From: JAQVWU01 sp964628455
GTDB lineage: Bacteria; Bacillota; Clostridia; Oscillospirales; CAG-272
Direction of reading: 5' to 3'
DNA length: 26,626 bases
NCBI GenBank assembly: GCA_964628455.1
Contig: CAZVPD010000031.1
Location: forward strand, 1-26,626
The position numbers were made by a program, and so were the translations under genes. A model generated the notes under the pieces. It saw only the letters and a list, made by a program, of their open reading frames with translations. It searched no databases and was not told where the DNA came from. Shown one piece after another: positions 14,758 through 22,747 of this stretch; positions within the stretch are counted from its first letter, which is position 1, and each line of letters opens with the position of its first letter.

Positions 14758-16562
14758 AACTTATACCGTTTGAGAACACGGAGATCACGGGCGGGTTCTG
14801 GGCTGCAAAACAGCAGATGGTCCGCCGGGTCAGCATCAAGAGCGTATACGACCGTTTTACGGAAACAGGCCGCTTCGCCGCTCTGGATTTCGGCTGGAAA
14901 GAGGGGATGCCCAACCGTCCCCATATCTTCTGGGATTCGGATCTTGCCAAGTGGCTGGAATCGGCGGCCTTTCTCACGGCAAAAGAAAGGGATGCCGGAC
15001 TTGAACAGATCGTCGATTCCGCCGTGGAAAAAATCATCGCCCATCAGGACGAATGCGGATATTTCAACAGTTATTTCGATGTCGTCGAGCCGTCGGAGCG
15101 TTTTAAAAGGCGCGGCGACCATGAGCTGTACTGCGCGGGACATCTCATCGAGGCGGCGGTCGCCTATTTTAAAGCGACGGGCAAGCGCGCGTTTCTGGAC
15201 GCGATGTGCCGGTATGCCGACTATATCGAAAAAGTATTCGTAAAAGACAGGAGCGCGGCGTTCGATACGCCCGGCCACGAGGAAATCGAACTGGCCCTGG
15301 TGAAGCTGGCCGATCTGACCGGAGAGCAGCGCTACCTCGAACTCGCGAAACATTTTATCGACGCGCGCGGCCTGAAGCAGGAGCGCGGATACGACTGGGC
15401 GTCGGCTTCTTATTTCCAGAGCCATCTTCCCTGCCGCGAACAGACGACGGCGGAGGGGCATTCGGTGCGCGCGGTTTATCTCTATTGCGGCATGGCCGAC
15501 ATCGCGCTCCGGTACAGCGACAAAGACCTTGCGGACGCCTGCGGAAAACTGTTTGAGAACATCACGCAGCGCCGCATGTACGTCACCGGCGGGATAGGGT
15601 CGACGCGGGTGGGAGAGGCTTTCACCGTCGATTACGACCTGCCGTCGGTCACGGCTTATACCGAAAGCTGCGCGTCGCTCGGACTCGCCCTTTTCGCGCG
15701 CCGCATGCAGCTGCTTGAAAACGATTCGAAATACGCGGACGTCATCGAACGCATCCTGTATAACGGCTTCATGTCCTCCGTTTCCCTGGACGGCCGGTCT
15801 TTCTTCTATGAAAATCCGCTTGAGGTGACTCCCGCGCTGCTTGCGGTCCGCGGTGAAATCCATTATCCGGCGACGCAGCGGCAGGAAGTTTTCGGCTGTT
15901 CCTGCTGCCCCCCGAACATCACCCGCTTTATCGCTTCGGCCGCCGACTTTTTATACACGGCCGACGATGAAAACCGCGTGATATACTGCCATCAGTTCAT
16001 GGAATCCGAAACCGCGTTCACACTCGGCGGCGCCCCCGTCAAAATAAGGCAGGAAACGGCTTATCCGTCGGACGGGAAAGTAACAATCACCTATTCGGGC
16101 GAACCCTGTACCCTGGCCGTCCGGGTGCCGTCCTGGTGCAGCGCCTATGACGGCGTCAGGGAAGAGGACGGATACCTGTATTTTTCGGCTGATGACGGAA
16201 ATGTCACCGAACTCGACTTCGCGCCGGAAGTGAAACTGATCACGGCGGATCCCCGTGTTACGGGAAACGAGTCAAGGGTCTGCGTGTCATACGGCCCTGT
16301 GCTCTACTGCGCGGAAGCGGCGGACAATCCGGCTCCCGTCCGCGACATCCGCATCGACACCGAAGCCGAATTCAGGCACGGCACCGATGAAAAGCTGAAC
16401 GTACCGACCCTGACCGTGCGGGCATACCGGCGAAAGCTCACGGATTCCCTTTACCTGTACGGTCAGCCGCCCCTCGAATCCTTCGACGCGGTCCTGATCC
16501 CCTACTATGCTTTTGCCAACCGCGGTCAGAGCGAGATGGCTGTCTGGCTGCTGGCAAGATAA
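14754..16562 (+). CDS. GH127 family glycoside hydrolase (beta-L-arabinofuranosidase type, former DUF1680)
   Basis: This 602-residue enzyme is predicted to release beta-linked L-arabinofuranose or a related sugar. Family GH127 enzymes use a Cys nucleophile held by zinc. The needed residues are visible: E304-S-C306 within YTESCASLGLALFARR and the C384-C385 pair in FGCSCCPPNITR. Other family blocks are HIFWDSDLAKWLE, HQDECGYFNSYF, ELYCAGHLIEAA, GHSVRAVYLYCGMADIA and MYVTGGIGSTRVGEAF. An (alpha/alpha)6-type helical catalytic region (to ~residue 410) is followed by a beta domain. No signal peptide is present, so it should act on imported oligosaccharides or glycosides in the cytoplasm. It overlaps the preceding Gfo/Idh/MocA gene by 4 nt. 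No transporter lies in this operon. GH127 members can have other specificities, so the arabinose call is at family level. Confidence 0.93.
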   Translation: MKLIPFENTEITGGFWAAKQQMVRRVSIKSVYDRFTETGRFAALDFGWKEGMPNRPHIFWDSDLAKWLESAAFLTAKERDAGLEQIVDSAVEKIIAHQDECGYFNSYFDVVEPSERFKRRGDHELYCAGHLIEAAVAYFKATGKRAFLDAMCRYADYIEKVFVKDRSAAFDTPGHEEIELALVKLADLTGEQRYLELAKHFIDARGLKQERGYDWASASYFQSHLPCREQTTAEGHSVRAVYLYCGMADIALRYSDKDLADACGKLFENITQRRMYVTGGIGSTRVGEAFTVDYDLPSVTAYTESCASLGLALFARRMQLLENDSKYADVIERILYNGFMSSVSLDGRSFFYENPLEVTPALLAVRGEIHYPATQRQEVFGCSCCPPNITRFIASAADFLYTADDENRVIYCHQFMESETAFTLGGAPVKIRQETAYPSDGKVTITYSGEPCTLAVRVPSWCSAYDGVREEDGYLYFSADDGNVTELDFAPEVKLITADPRVTGNESRVCVSYGPVLYCAEAADNPAPVRDIRIDTEAEFRHGTDEKLNVPTLTVRAYRRKLTDSLYLYGQPPLESFDAVLIPYYAFANRGQSEMAVWLLAR

Positions 16563-16580
16563 ACGGAGTTGTAACATTTC

Positions 16581-16596
16581 CGCAAAGGTTTGCGGC
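16581..16596. promoter_or_regulatory. 16-bp dyad, candidate operator upstream of the second Gfo/Idh/MocA gene
   Basis: CCGCAAAGGTTTGCGG is a 7+7-bp inverted repeat with a 2-nt centre, ending 7 nt before the -35 hexamer at 16604. No T-run follows, so it does not look like a terminator. The position suits a regulator of the downstream gene. Confidence 0.5.
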
Positions 16597-16603
16597 GGAC
16601 GGT

Positions 16604-16630
16604 TGACAAAAGCCGCGTTTGCATTATAAT
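16604..16630 (+). promoter_or_regulatory. promoter of the second Gfo/Idh/MocA gene
   Basis: A consensus TTGACA (16604-16609) and a consensus TATAAT (16625-16630) are only 15 nt apart, 2 short of the optimum. The suboptimal spacing could make it dependent on an activator or on DNA twist. The gene starts about 66 nt past the -10. Confidence 0.65.
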
Positions 16631-16696
16631 AAAGCTGTATTTCCGCAGATTCATCCAAAATCAAAATCAACATCAACATTTTCGGAGGCTATCAAA

Positions 16697-17749
16697 ATGA
16701 AAAAACTCGCTGTTATCGGCTGCGGAGGCATCGGCAGCTATCATCTCGGTCACTTCCTTCAGTTCAAAGATATCGAACTCGCCGGATTCTGCGACCTGAT
16801 CCCCGAACGGGCGGAATCCTTTGTAAAACAGTCGGGCGGCGGCCGGGCATTTACGGACTACAAGGAAATGCTCGACGCGGTCAGACCGGATATGGTGTTC
16901 GTCTGCATCCCCCCCACATGCCACGGTGAAGTCGAGTTTGAGATCATCAGGCGCGGCATCCCTTTCTTTGTCGAAAAGCCGGTCGCGCTTGACCTTGAAC
17001 TTGCGAAAAAGATCCGCGACGACGCTAAAAAAGCCGGACTGATCACGGGCTCGGGCTTTCAGTGCCGCTACAGCAACCTCAATCCCCCCGCGCAGCAGTT
17101 TATCGCGGAAAACGAAGTGGTCTTTATCGAATGCGCGCGCATCGGCGGCGTCCCGATGGTCGACTGGTGGAGAAAACGTTCCACCTCGGGCGGACAGATC
17201 GTCGAGCAGACCATTCACCAGTTTGATATTATCCGCTATCTGTACGGAGAACCCGATTATGTCTTTACCTTCGGCGCAAAGGGCTTTATAAAGGAAATTC
17301 CCGATTACGATACCGAAGACGTCTCGGTCACGGCCGTGAAATTCAAAAACGGCGCCCTCGGCATGATCTCGACCGGCTGCTACGCTCAGTCCGGAGCCGC
17401 GTTTGACAGCAAGATCACTTTCGGGACACGCAATGCACGCCTTGACCTGCGTATTCTCGACTCGGTCGATATCCACGGCCTGAAAGCAACCGAAGAAGGT
17501 TCCGCGGATAAAGGCGGCTTTGTCGTCAAAGGCGACGGAGGCCTTGCGAAAAGCGCCGGCGGTGTCATTTCTTTCAGGCAGGACGGCGACGCGGGTGTCC
17601 TCTGCGACCGCACTTTTATAGACGCCGTTCTCTCGGGAGACGGGTCAAAGGTCAGATCGCCGTATGAGGACGCCGTTCGTTCCCTTGCCTTTACCCTCGC
17701 CTGCAACCGGTCGATGGATACGGGCGCCATGGTGAAAGTCGAAGTATAA
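16697..17749 (+). CDS. Gfo/Idh/MocA family oxidoreductase
   Basis: This 350-residue NAD(P)-dependent oxidoreductase begins at ATG 16697, behind GGAGG with an 8-nt spacer, with the Rossmann start KKLAVIGCGGIGSYHLGH. A longer in-frame TTG start at 16619 would overlap the -35 to -10 promoter region and is rejected. The EKP motif is at FFVEKPVALD (about residues 93-102). The substrate domain has GGQIVEQTIHQFDIIRYL (H-x-x-D), QCRYSNLNPPAQQF and DYDTEDVSVTAVKFKNGALG. It shows only family-level similarity to the other Gfo/Idh/MocA gene in the window and is not a recent copy. It has its own promoter and upstream dyad and ends in a strong terminator, so it forms a single-gene unit apart from possible read-through into the MATE gene. 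A GH127 enzyme and sugar genes next door suggest a carbohydrate substrate. Confidence 0.93.
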   Translation: MKKLAVIGCGGIGSYHLGHFLQFKDIELAGFCDLIPERAESFVKQSGGGRAFTDYKEMLDAVRPDMVFVCIPPTCHGEVEFEIIRRGIPFFVEKPVALDLELAKKIRDDAKKAGLITGSGFQCRYSNLNPPAQQFIAENEVVFIECARIGGVPMVDWWRKRSTSGGQIVEQTIHQFDIIRYLYGEPDYVFTFGAKGFIKEIPDYDTEDVSVTAVKFKNGALGMISTGCYAQSGAAFDSKITFGTRNARLDLRILDSVDIHGLKATEEGSADKGGFVVKGDGGLAKSAGGVISFRQDGDAGVLCDRTFIDAVLSGDGSKVRSPYEDAVRSLAFTLACNRSMDTGAMVKVEV

Positions 17750-17779
17750 TGCCTGACCGGGAATAAAAAAATATAAGAC

Positions 17780-17830
17780 AACCCGTTTTTGTGATGTTGT
17801 TTTACCGCGTTACAAAAACGGGTTTTTTCA
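17780..17830 (+). terminator. rho-independent terminator between the Gfo/Idh/MocA and MATE genes
   Basis: AACCCGTTTTTGT (17780-17792) pairs perfectly with ACAAAAACGGGTT (17812-17824) across a 19-nt loop, followed by more Ts. It ends only about 13 nt before the MATE start codon. An alternative 8-bp pairing, AAGACAAC (17775-17782) with GTTGTTTT (17796-17803), would compete with it. Confidence 0.88.
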
Positions 17831-17842
17831 ACGGAGTTTCAG

Positions 17843-19240
17843 ATGTTTAAAATCTATTTCGGAGACCGGGAATTCTGGGCTTCGGCGCTTCGCCTCGCCC
17901 TTCCCATCGCTTTTCAGAACCTTCTGATGAGTTCCCTCTCGCTCGTGGATACCCTGATGGTGGGGCAGCTCGGTGACATCTCATTGTCCGGTGTGGGCAT
18001 GGCGGGGCAGTGGAGCTGGCTTCTGAATCTTGTTCTGTTCGGGCTGAGTTCGGGGTCGGCGGTCTTTATCGCGCAGTTCTGGGGTGTAGGCAATATAAAA
18101 AAAATCCACAACATATACGGGATCATGCTCCTGCATTCCGTTGCCGTGGCATTTCTCTTTTTTCTGGTGGGACTTGTCCTTCCGGAAAGAGTTGTCGGAT
18201 TATTCAACGGCACGCCCGCCGTCGTGGAAACAGGTTCCGCCTATCTGCGCATCGTCTGCTTTTCTTACGCGGGGGCCGCATTCAGCAGTTCTTTCAGCAC
18301 GCTTCTGCGGTCGACCGAAAATGTGCGGCTGCCTATGTATGCCGGCCTTTTTTCGACCGTGCTCAATGCGGTTTTGAATTACGGGCTGATTTACGGCAAA
18401 ATGGGACTGCCCGAGATGGGTGTCCGGGGCGCGGCGCTGGCCACCTGCATATCGGCCTGGGCAGGACCGGCTATAATCTATATCGTCTCTCTCCGGAAAA
18501 AAAACATCGTCATCGCCCCTCTGCGCGCTGTCTTCGGATTCGGACGCGAACTGCTCCTGCGCTTTTATAAAATTTCGACGCCGGTCATTCTGAACGAATC
18601 GCTTTGGGGACTGGGCACGGTGTGCTACAATATCATTTTCGGCCGGCTCGGGTATGAGCATTATGCCGCCGTGACGATTTACAGGGCCGTCGAAGCGATC
18701 GCGTTCGTCTTTTTTATCGGATTGTGCAACGCCTGCTGCGTGATGGTCGGCAAATCCATCGGAGCCGGGTATCTCGAGAAAGCTTATACGGACGCGAGGA
18801 GGTTTACGATCCTTGTGCCGGTGCTGGCGGTTTTTGTCGGTGCAGCCATCATCCTGCTGCGCGGACCGGTGATCGGCCTGTTTAATCTGTCCGGTTCGAT
18901 CACGCAGACCACGATCGACAGCGCGCGCGGCATTCTTTTTGTATACGGGGCGGAATTGTTTATGCGCAATATCCCGTATATCCTGATCGTAGGCGTGTTC
19001 CGGTCCGGGGGAGATACCGTTACGGGGATGAAATACGACCTGATCCTCGTATGGTGCGTCGCCCTTCCCCTGACGATCCTGTCGGCGTTTGTGCTGAAGC
19101 TGCCCTTTGTGGCCGTGTTCGCCGTGATGCTCATCACCGAGGATACGCTCAAGGTGATCCTCTGCCTGTTTCGCTTCAGGTCGAAAAAATGGATCCGCCC
19201 GCTTACCGACGAGGGAAGGGCTGCGGCGGAATGCGACTGA
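17843..19240 (+). CDS. MATE family multidrug/metabolite efflux transporter
   Basis: This 465-residue polytopic membrane protein has about 12 hydrophobic segments in two related halves, as in MATE (MatE domain) exporters, which use Na+ or H+ to expel cationic compounds. Typical passages are ALPIAFQNLLMSSLSLVDTL and MVGQLGDISLSGVGMAGQW near the N-terminus, GSAVFIAQFWG in the first half, LLRSTENVRLPMYAG (the conserved inter-helical block) and VGKSIGAGYLEKA in the second. The start ATG follows ACGGAG about 6 nt upstream. No promoter was found between the terminator at 17780-17830 and the start, so expression may depend on read-through of that hairpin. It converges with the ZIP gene with only 3 nt between the stop codons. 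The substrate is not evident. Confidence 0.94.
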   Translation: MFKIYFGDREFWASALRLALPIAFQNLLMSSLSLVDTLMVGQLGDISLSGVGMAGQWSWLLNLVLFGLSSGSAVFIAQFWGVGNIKKIHNIYGIMLLHSVAVAFLFFLVGLVLPERVVGLFNGTPAVVETGSAYLRIVCFSYAGAAFSSSFSTLLRSTENVRLPMYAGLFSTVLNAVLNYGLIYGKMGLPEMGVRGAALATCISAWAGPAIIYIVSLRKKNIVIAPLRAVFGFGRELLLRFYKISTPVILNESLWGLGTVCYNIIFGRLGYEHYAAVTIYRAVEAIAFVFFIGLCNACCVMVGKSIGAGYLEKAYTDARRFTILVPVLAVFVGAAIILLRGPVIGLFNLSGSITQTTIDSARGILFVYGAELFMRNIPYILIVGVFRSGGDTVTGMKYDLILVWCVALPLTILSAFVLKLPFVAVFAVMLITEDTLKVILCLFRFRSKKWIRPLTDEGRAAAECD

Positions 19241-19243
19241 TCC

Positions 19244-20026
19244 TTACGAGAGAAGACTTACGGCCATAAGGCCGAAAAGGACGCCGGCGACCGAAAACAA
19301 CGCGGGCCGCCGGGTATGGCTCAGCAGGGTGGACTGGGGCAGAATTTCGCAGAAGGTGACATAAAGCATGGCGCCCCCCGCAAACGCGAGCGAAGCCGCC
19401 AGAAATCCCTCGTTTATGCGGCCCAGCAGAATCCCTATAAAACCGCCCAGAAGCGTGGGAGCTCCCGATACGGCGGTCAGCAGGACCGCTTTTGTCCGGC
19501 TCATCCCGCCTTCGATCAGCGGAACGCAGATACTGATCCCCTCGGGTATATTATGAACGGCGATCAGGACGGTCAGCATGAGCCCCATGCTCTCTTCGTA
19601 TATGCCTCCCGAGCCTATCGCTATCCCCTCGGGAAGGTTGTGCAGCGCGATGGCGGAAAACATCAGCAGACCGGACTTGAGCATCGAATCAAAGCGGCTT
19701 TTTGATGCGAACTCCTCCTCATGGCGAAGTTCGCCGGGCCGGATATGTATGCTGCGTGTGTTTGCGGCGATGTCGATGACGATATTCAGAGCCCAGATCC
19801 CGATGACGCCCGCGATGATGAAGGCTGAGGCGAACAATACCGAAGATAAGGCGACCGCATCCGGGATCAGGTCGAAAAAGACGATGCTGAGCATGACCCC
19901 CGCCGCGAAAGACAGCAGGCAGCTGACTGTCGCGGTGGATCTTTTTCCGAATATAAGGCCGATCGCGCCGCCGGTTCCGGTGCCGAGTATACCGGCTCCG
20001 GCGGATAAAAGCAGAATTTTTAACAT
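19244..20026 (-). CDS. ZIP family metal (zinc-type) transporter
   Basis: This 260-residue membrane protein has about eight hydrophobic segments. The two metal-binding helices carry HNLPEGIAIG (H129-E133) and HNIPEGISI (H158-E162), the hallmark of ZIP permeases that import Zn2+ or related divalent metals. A hydrophilic, His/Glu-containing loop lies before them (residues ~91-112, RHEEE). The start ATG (reverse strand) is preceded by GGAGGT with good spacing. It is transcribed toward the MATE gene, and the stop codons are 3 nt apart with no room for a terminator between them. The 103-nt region upstream is shared with the divergent PTS-like gene. I did not find a convincing promoter for this strand there, nor a Zur-like box. 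Confidence 0.95.
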   Translation of the reverse strand: MLKILLLSAGAGILGTGTGGAIGLIFGKRSTATVSCLLSFAAGVMLSIVFFDLIPDAVALSSVLFASAFIIAGVIGIWALNIVIDIAANTRSIHIRPGELRHEEEFASKSRFDSMLKSGLLMFSAIALHNLPEGIAIGSGGIYEESMGLMLTVLIAVHNIPEGISICVPLIEGGMSRTKAVLLTAVSGAPTLLGGFIGILLGRINEGFLAASLAFAGGAMLYVTFCEILPQSTLLSHTRRPALFSVAGVLFGLMAVSLLS

Positions 20027-20068
20027 CCGTACCTCCGGGCAGTTTTACCGGTTTTATGCGGATCTTTA

Positions 20069-20097
20069 TTGCAAACCGATAAAGTCTGTGTTATAAT
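20069..20097 (+). promoter_or_regulatory. sigma-A promoter of the PTS EIIC-like gene
   Basis: TTGCAA (20069-20074), a 17-nt spacer and a perfect TATAAT (20092-20097), the same hexamers as the rsmH promoter. An 8-bp perfect palindrome, GTGATCAC (20098-20105), follows immediately at the expected start of transcription and could be an operator. Confidence 0.82.
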
Positions 20098-20129
20098 GTG
20101 ATCACTATTTTACGGGGGTTATTCTTTAC

Positions 20130-21140
20130 ATGGAAACGGTCAGAAAGTATTTCAAACGCTATTTCATCGACGCGATGGGGGCAATGGCGCTCGGATTGTT
20201 TTCATCGCTGATCATAGGGCTGATCATCACGCAGCTTTCAAAAATACCCGGGCTTTCGGTGCTCGCGGACCTGACCGCGGTCACCGCGGCTTCTTCGCCT
20301 GTCGTCGGTTCGGCCATCGGCGCGGCCGTCGCCTGGGGACTCAAGGCAAAACCGCTTGTGATCTTTTCGTCCGCCGTGACAGGGGCCATAGGTTATACCG
20401 CGGGGGGTCCGGTCGGAGCCTATCTGGCTGCCGTCACAGGCTCGGAAATCGGTTCCCTTGCGGCAGGCAGGACCGGAGCCGATATCGTGGTGACGCCCCT
20501 TGTCACCGTAATCTCCGGCGGAGCCGTGGGACTTATAGCCGGACCCGCCATCTCTTCCTTTATGACGGCGCTGGGCGCCTTTGTCAACAGCGCGACCGAA
20601 TTGTCTCCTGTTCCGATGGGCATAGCCGTGGCGGTCGTGGTCGGCCTCGCGCTGACGGCGCCGATCTCATCGGCAGCCCTGTGCATTATGATCGGCATCG
20701 ACGGGCTGGCCGCGGGCGCCGCCGTGGTCGGATGCTGCTGTCAGATGGTCGGTTTCGCGGTCGCTTCCTTCCGGGACAACGGCTGGGGCGGTCTTGTCTC
20801 CCAGGGGATAGGGACGTCGATGCTTCAGTTTCCCAATATCATGCGCCGTCCGGCGGTATGGATCGCGCCGACGCTGGCTTCCGCGGTTCTCGGACCGGTA
20901 TCCGCGGCCGTGCTGAAGATGACCAATACATCTCTGGGCGCAGGCATGGGGACTTCGGGGCTGGTCGGACAGTTCGGCGCGTTTGATTCCATGGTCCCGG
21001 CGTTCGGACCGGGCAAAACGCTTTTGCTGGTGCTTCTCATGCATATCGCGCTTCCCGCGGTCATGACGCTGCTGTTCGATTTTATCATGCGCAGATTCGG
21101 ATGGGTCAGGTCCGGCGACATGGCCCTTCAGAAGCTTTAA
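20130..21140 (+). CDS. stand-alone PTS EIIC-like membrane permease (PTS_EIIC_2 type)
   Basis: This 336-residue, strongly hydrophobic protein has about ten segments and many Gly/Ala residues. Passages such as LADLTAVTAASSPVVGSAIGAA, VTGAIGYTAGGPVGAYLAA, LSPVPMGIAVAVVVGLALTAPISSAA and GLAAGAAVVGCCCQMVGFAVAS, with the GTSGLVGQFGAF block, resemble the PTS_EIIC_2 family of sugar permeases found widely in Firmicutes. No EIIA, EIIB or HPr gene is near. Many proteins of this group occur alone, so phosphotransfer coupling is doubtful. Transport substrate unknown. It has its own promoter (20069-20097) and terminator (21147-21184), hence a single-gene unit. The ATG follows a GGGGG tract about 10 nt upstream. 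The family call is from overall pattern and is less certain than the membrane location. Confidence 0.78.
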   Translation: METVRKYFKRYFIDAMGAMALGLFSSLIIGLIITQLSKIPGLSVLADLTAVTAASSPVVGSAIGAAVAWGLKAKPLVIFSSAVTGAIGYTAGGPVGAYLAAVTGSEIGSLAAGRTGADIVVTPLVTVISGGAVGLIAGPAISSFMTALGAFVNSATELSPVPMGIAVAVVVGLALTAPISSAALCIMIGIDGLAAGAAVVGCCCQMVGFAVASFRDNGWGGLVSQGIGTSMLQFPNIMRRPAVWIAPTLASAVLGPVSAAVLKMTNTSLGAGMGTSGLVGQFGAFDSMVPAFGPGKTLLLVLLMHIALPAVMTLLFDFIMRRFGWVRSGDMALQKL

Positions 21141-21146
21141 TACGGG

Positions 21147-21184
21147 ACAGGCGCTCCTTCCCCGGAGATTGCGCCTGTTTTTTT
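21147..21184 (+). terminator. rho-independent terminator after the PTS EIIC-like gene
   Basis: ACAGGCGC (21147-21154) and GCGCCTGT (21171-21178) form a perfect 8-bp stem with a 16-nt loop, followed by seven Ts. The T-run overlaps the stop codon of the convergent serine hydrolase gene. It would act only for rightward transcription. Confidence 0.9.
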
Positions 21185-22718
21185 ATCGGTCGTCCGCAGC
21201 GGCGCAGCCGTCAAAACGGATCTCGCAGTCCGAAAAGCCGACGTTATAGCGCCCCCGGACCTCCAGACGGTCGCCGGTGAAACCGAAAGTCAGGTCTGCG
21301 ACAAAGGGAGTTCTGTCCTGCGCGGCCGAAAGCCGGAACGAATCGGGTCCGGACGCGCCCGCGAGTGAAAAGTACAGCGTATGCCCGTCGTTTTCCGCGG
21401 GCGGGGAAAGTTTTGATGAAAGCGGTTCCTGTTTTTCACCGCGTTCCGCGGGGATCCGGTAATCGGTCCATTCCCCGGACCTGATCGTATAAGCGCGGCG
21501 GCGCCCTTCGACGTCCCTTATATGCATCACGCCGCCTTCCGCGCACTCTTCGAAACGGACGGTCCCGAAGCCGAAGCTGTTCCGGGTAAGCTGGTACGTC
21601 CTTCCGAAATAAGGCTGAGCCCGGCATGTCCCTTCGGGAAGGGGGACGGCAAGCGACCGGAGCTTCTCGCGGAGACTGCCGTATGCCGCTTCATCGGGCG
21701 GGAGAGGAAACCGGGAAAAAGCGGGCAGAAGATTGTCCCAGACGGCGTTCAGTTCCGCCTGCATGTCGCCGGTCCCCGCCGTAACCGCCAGAACCGCGTC
21801 ATACTCCGGCATCACCACGCAGAGCTGGCCGAACGCCCCGTCCCCGCGGTACACGCCCGGGGGAACGCAGCGCCAGAACTGACGGCCGTAACCCTGCGCC
21901 CAGTCCGACTTTTGATCGGTATCCGGAAGGTCTTCGGCTTCGAACCGGTCGAGGAACGGAAATTTCGTGCTGCCGCTGTTTGCGATGTGTTTTTCGGTCA
22001 GCGCGTCGACCGCCTGCGCGGGAAGCAGCCGCGCTCCGTCATACACGCCCCGGTTCAGCAGAAAAAGGCCGAACTTCGCGATGTCCTCTGTTTTCAGATT
22101 CAGTCCGAAACCGCCGTATGAAATGCCCCGTGCGCACTCATCCCAGTAAGCGTCTCTGATCCCGAGCGGGCCGAACAGCCTCGGTCCGAGGTAGTCCGCG
22201 AGCTTCATCCCGGTGATTTTCGTCAGAACGGCCGAAACCATATAGGTGGCCCCGGTGTTGTAGGAAAAGCGGGAACCGGGCTCCGTTTCGGGCTTTGACG
22301 CCAGGAACGCCGCCGCGCAGTCCTCGTATTCGAAAATAAAATCGGCGCTCGGGACATGGCCCGTGCACATCGACAGGAGATGGCGCACGCGCAGCTTCTT
22401 TATATTGTCGTCGGTACAGCGAAGAACATCCCGGTATTCGGGAAAAAAATCAAGGACAGGCGCGTCGGGATCGAGCAGCCCTTCGGTTTCGGCAAAAGCC
22501 GCGGCAGCCGCCGTGAAGGATTTGGACAGGGAAAAAAGCATATGCGGCTTTTCGGGGGCATACGGCTTCCACCATCCTTCGGCCGCGATCTTCCCGTGCC
22601 GGAGCAGCATAAACGAATGCGGTCCGCCCGTTTTTTCCCAGGCTTCGGTCATGGCCTTGACCGCGCCCGAAGGTATGCCGAGTTCTTCGGGACAGCAGGC
22701 ATGCGGCAAATCAGACAT
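21183..22718 (-). CDS. serine hydrolase of the beta-lactamase/class C PBP fold, cytoplasmic
   Basis: This 511-residue protein belongs to the beta-lactamase-related serine hydrolases (esterases, amide hydrolases, D-Ala peptidases). The nucleophile motif SxxK is SLSK at residues 63-66, the Tyr motif is SYNTG with Tyr153, and a YRGDGAFGQ segment takes the place of the third (KTG/HxG) motif. The catalytic domain extends to about residue 340. The remaining ~170 residues are a beta-rich domain of unknown role with DRTPFVADLTFGFTGDRLEVRGRYN near the end. There is no signal peptide, so it is unlikely to be a secreted beta-lactamase that protects the wall. An esterase or amidase acting on a small molecule is more probable. 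The start is supported by AGAGGTG with a 7-nt spacer and by a strong leftward promoter at 22748-22776. It is monocistronic and convergent with the PTS-like gene. Confidence 0.9.
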   Translation of the reverse strand: MSDLPHACCPEELGIPSGAVKAMTEAWEKTGGPHSFMLLRHGKIAAEGWWKPYAPEKPHMLFSLSKSFTAAAAAFAETEGLLDPDAPVLDFFPEYRDVLRCTDDNIKKLRVRHLLSMCTGHVPSADFIFEYEDCAAAFLASKPETEPGSRFSYNTGATYMVSAVLTKITGMKLADYLGPRLFGPLGIRDAYWDECARGISYGGFGLNLKTEDIAKFGLFLLNRGVYDGARLLPAQAVDALTEKHIANSGSTKFPFLDRFEAEDLPDTDQKSDWAQGYGRQFWRCVPPGVYRGDGAFGQLCVVMPEYDAVLAVTAGTGDMQAELNAVWDNLLPAFSRFPLPPDEAAYGSLREKLRSLAVPLPEGTCRAQPYFGRTYQLTRNSFGFGTVRFEECAEGGVMHIRDVEGRRRAYTIRSGEWTDYRIPAERGEKQEPLSSKLSPPAENDGHTLYFSLAGASGPDSFRLSAAQDRTPFVADLTFGFTGDRLEVRGRYNVGFSDCEIRFDGCAAADDR

Positions 22719-22747
22719 TATCTTGCACCTCTTTTTGTTTTTTAACT

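Noticed and set aside
14700..15863. A 387-codon minus-strand open frame inside the GH127 gene
   Set aside because: It is antisense to a well-supported enzyme gene and has no recognisable domain.
16581..16596. The dyad after GH127 as a rho-independent terminator
   Set aside because: The stem is followed by GC-rich sequence with no T-run.
16619..16696. TTG start extending the second Gfo/Idh/MocA protein by 26 residues
   Set aside because: It lies within the promoter, upstream of the predicted transcription start, and ATG 16697 has a strong GGAGG.
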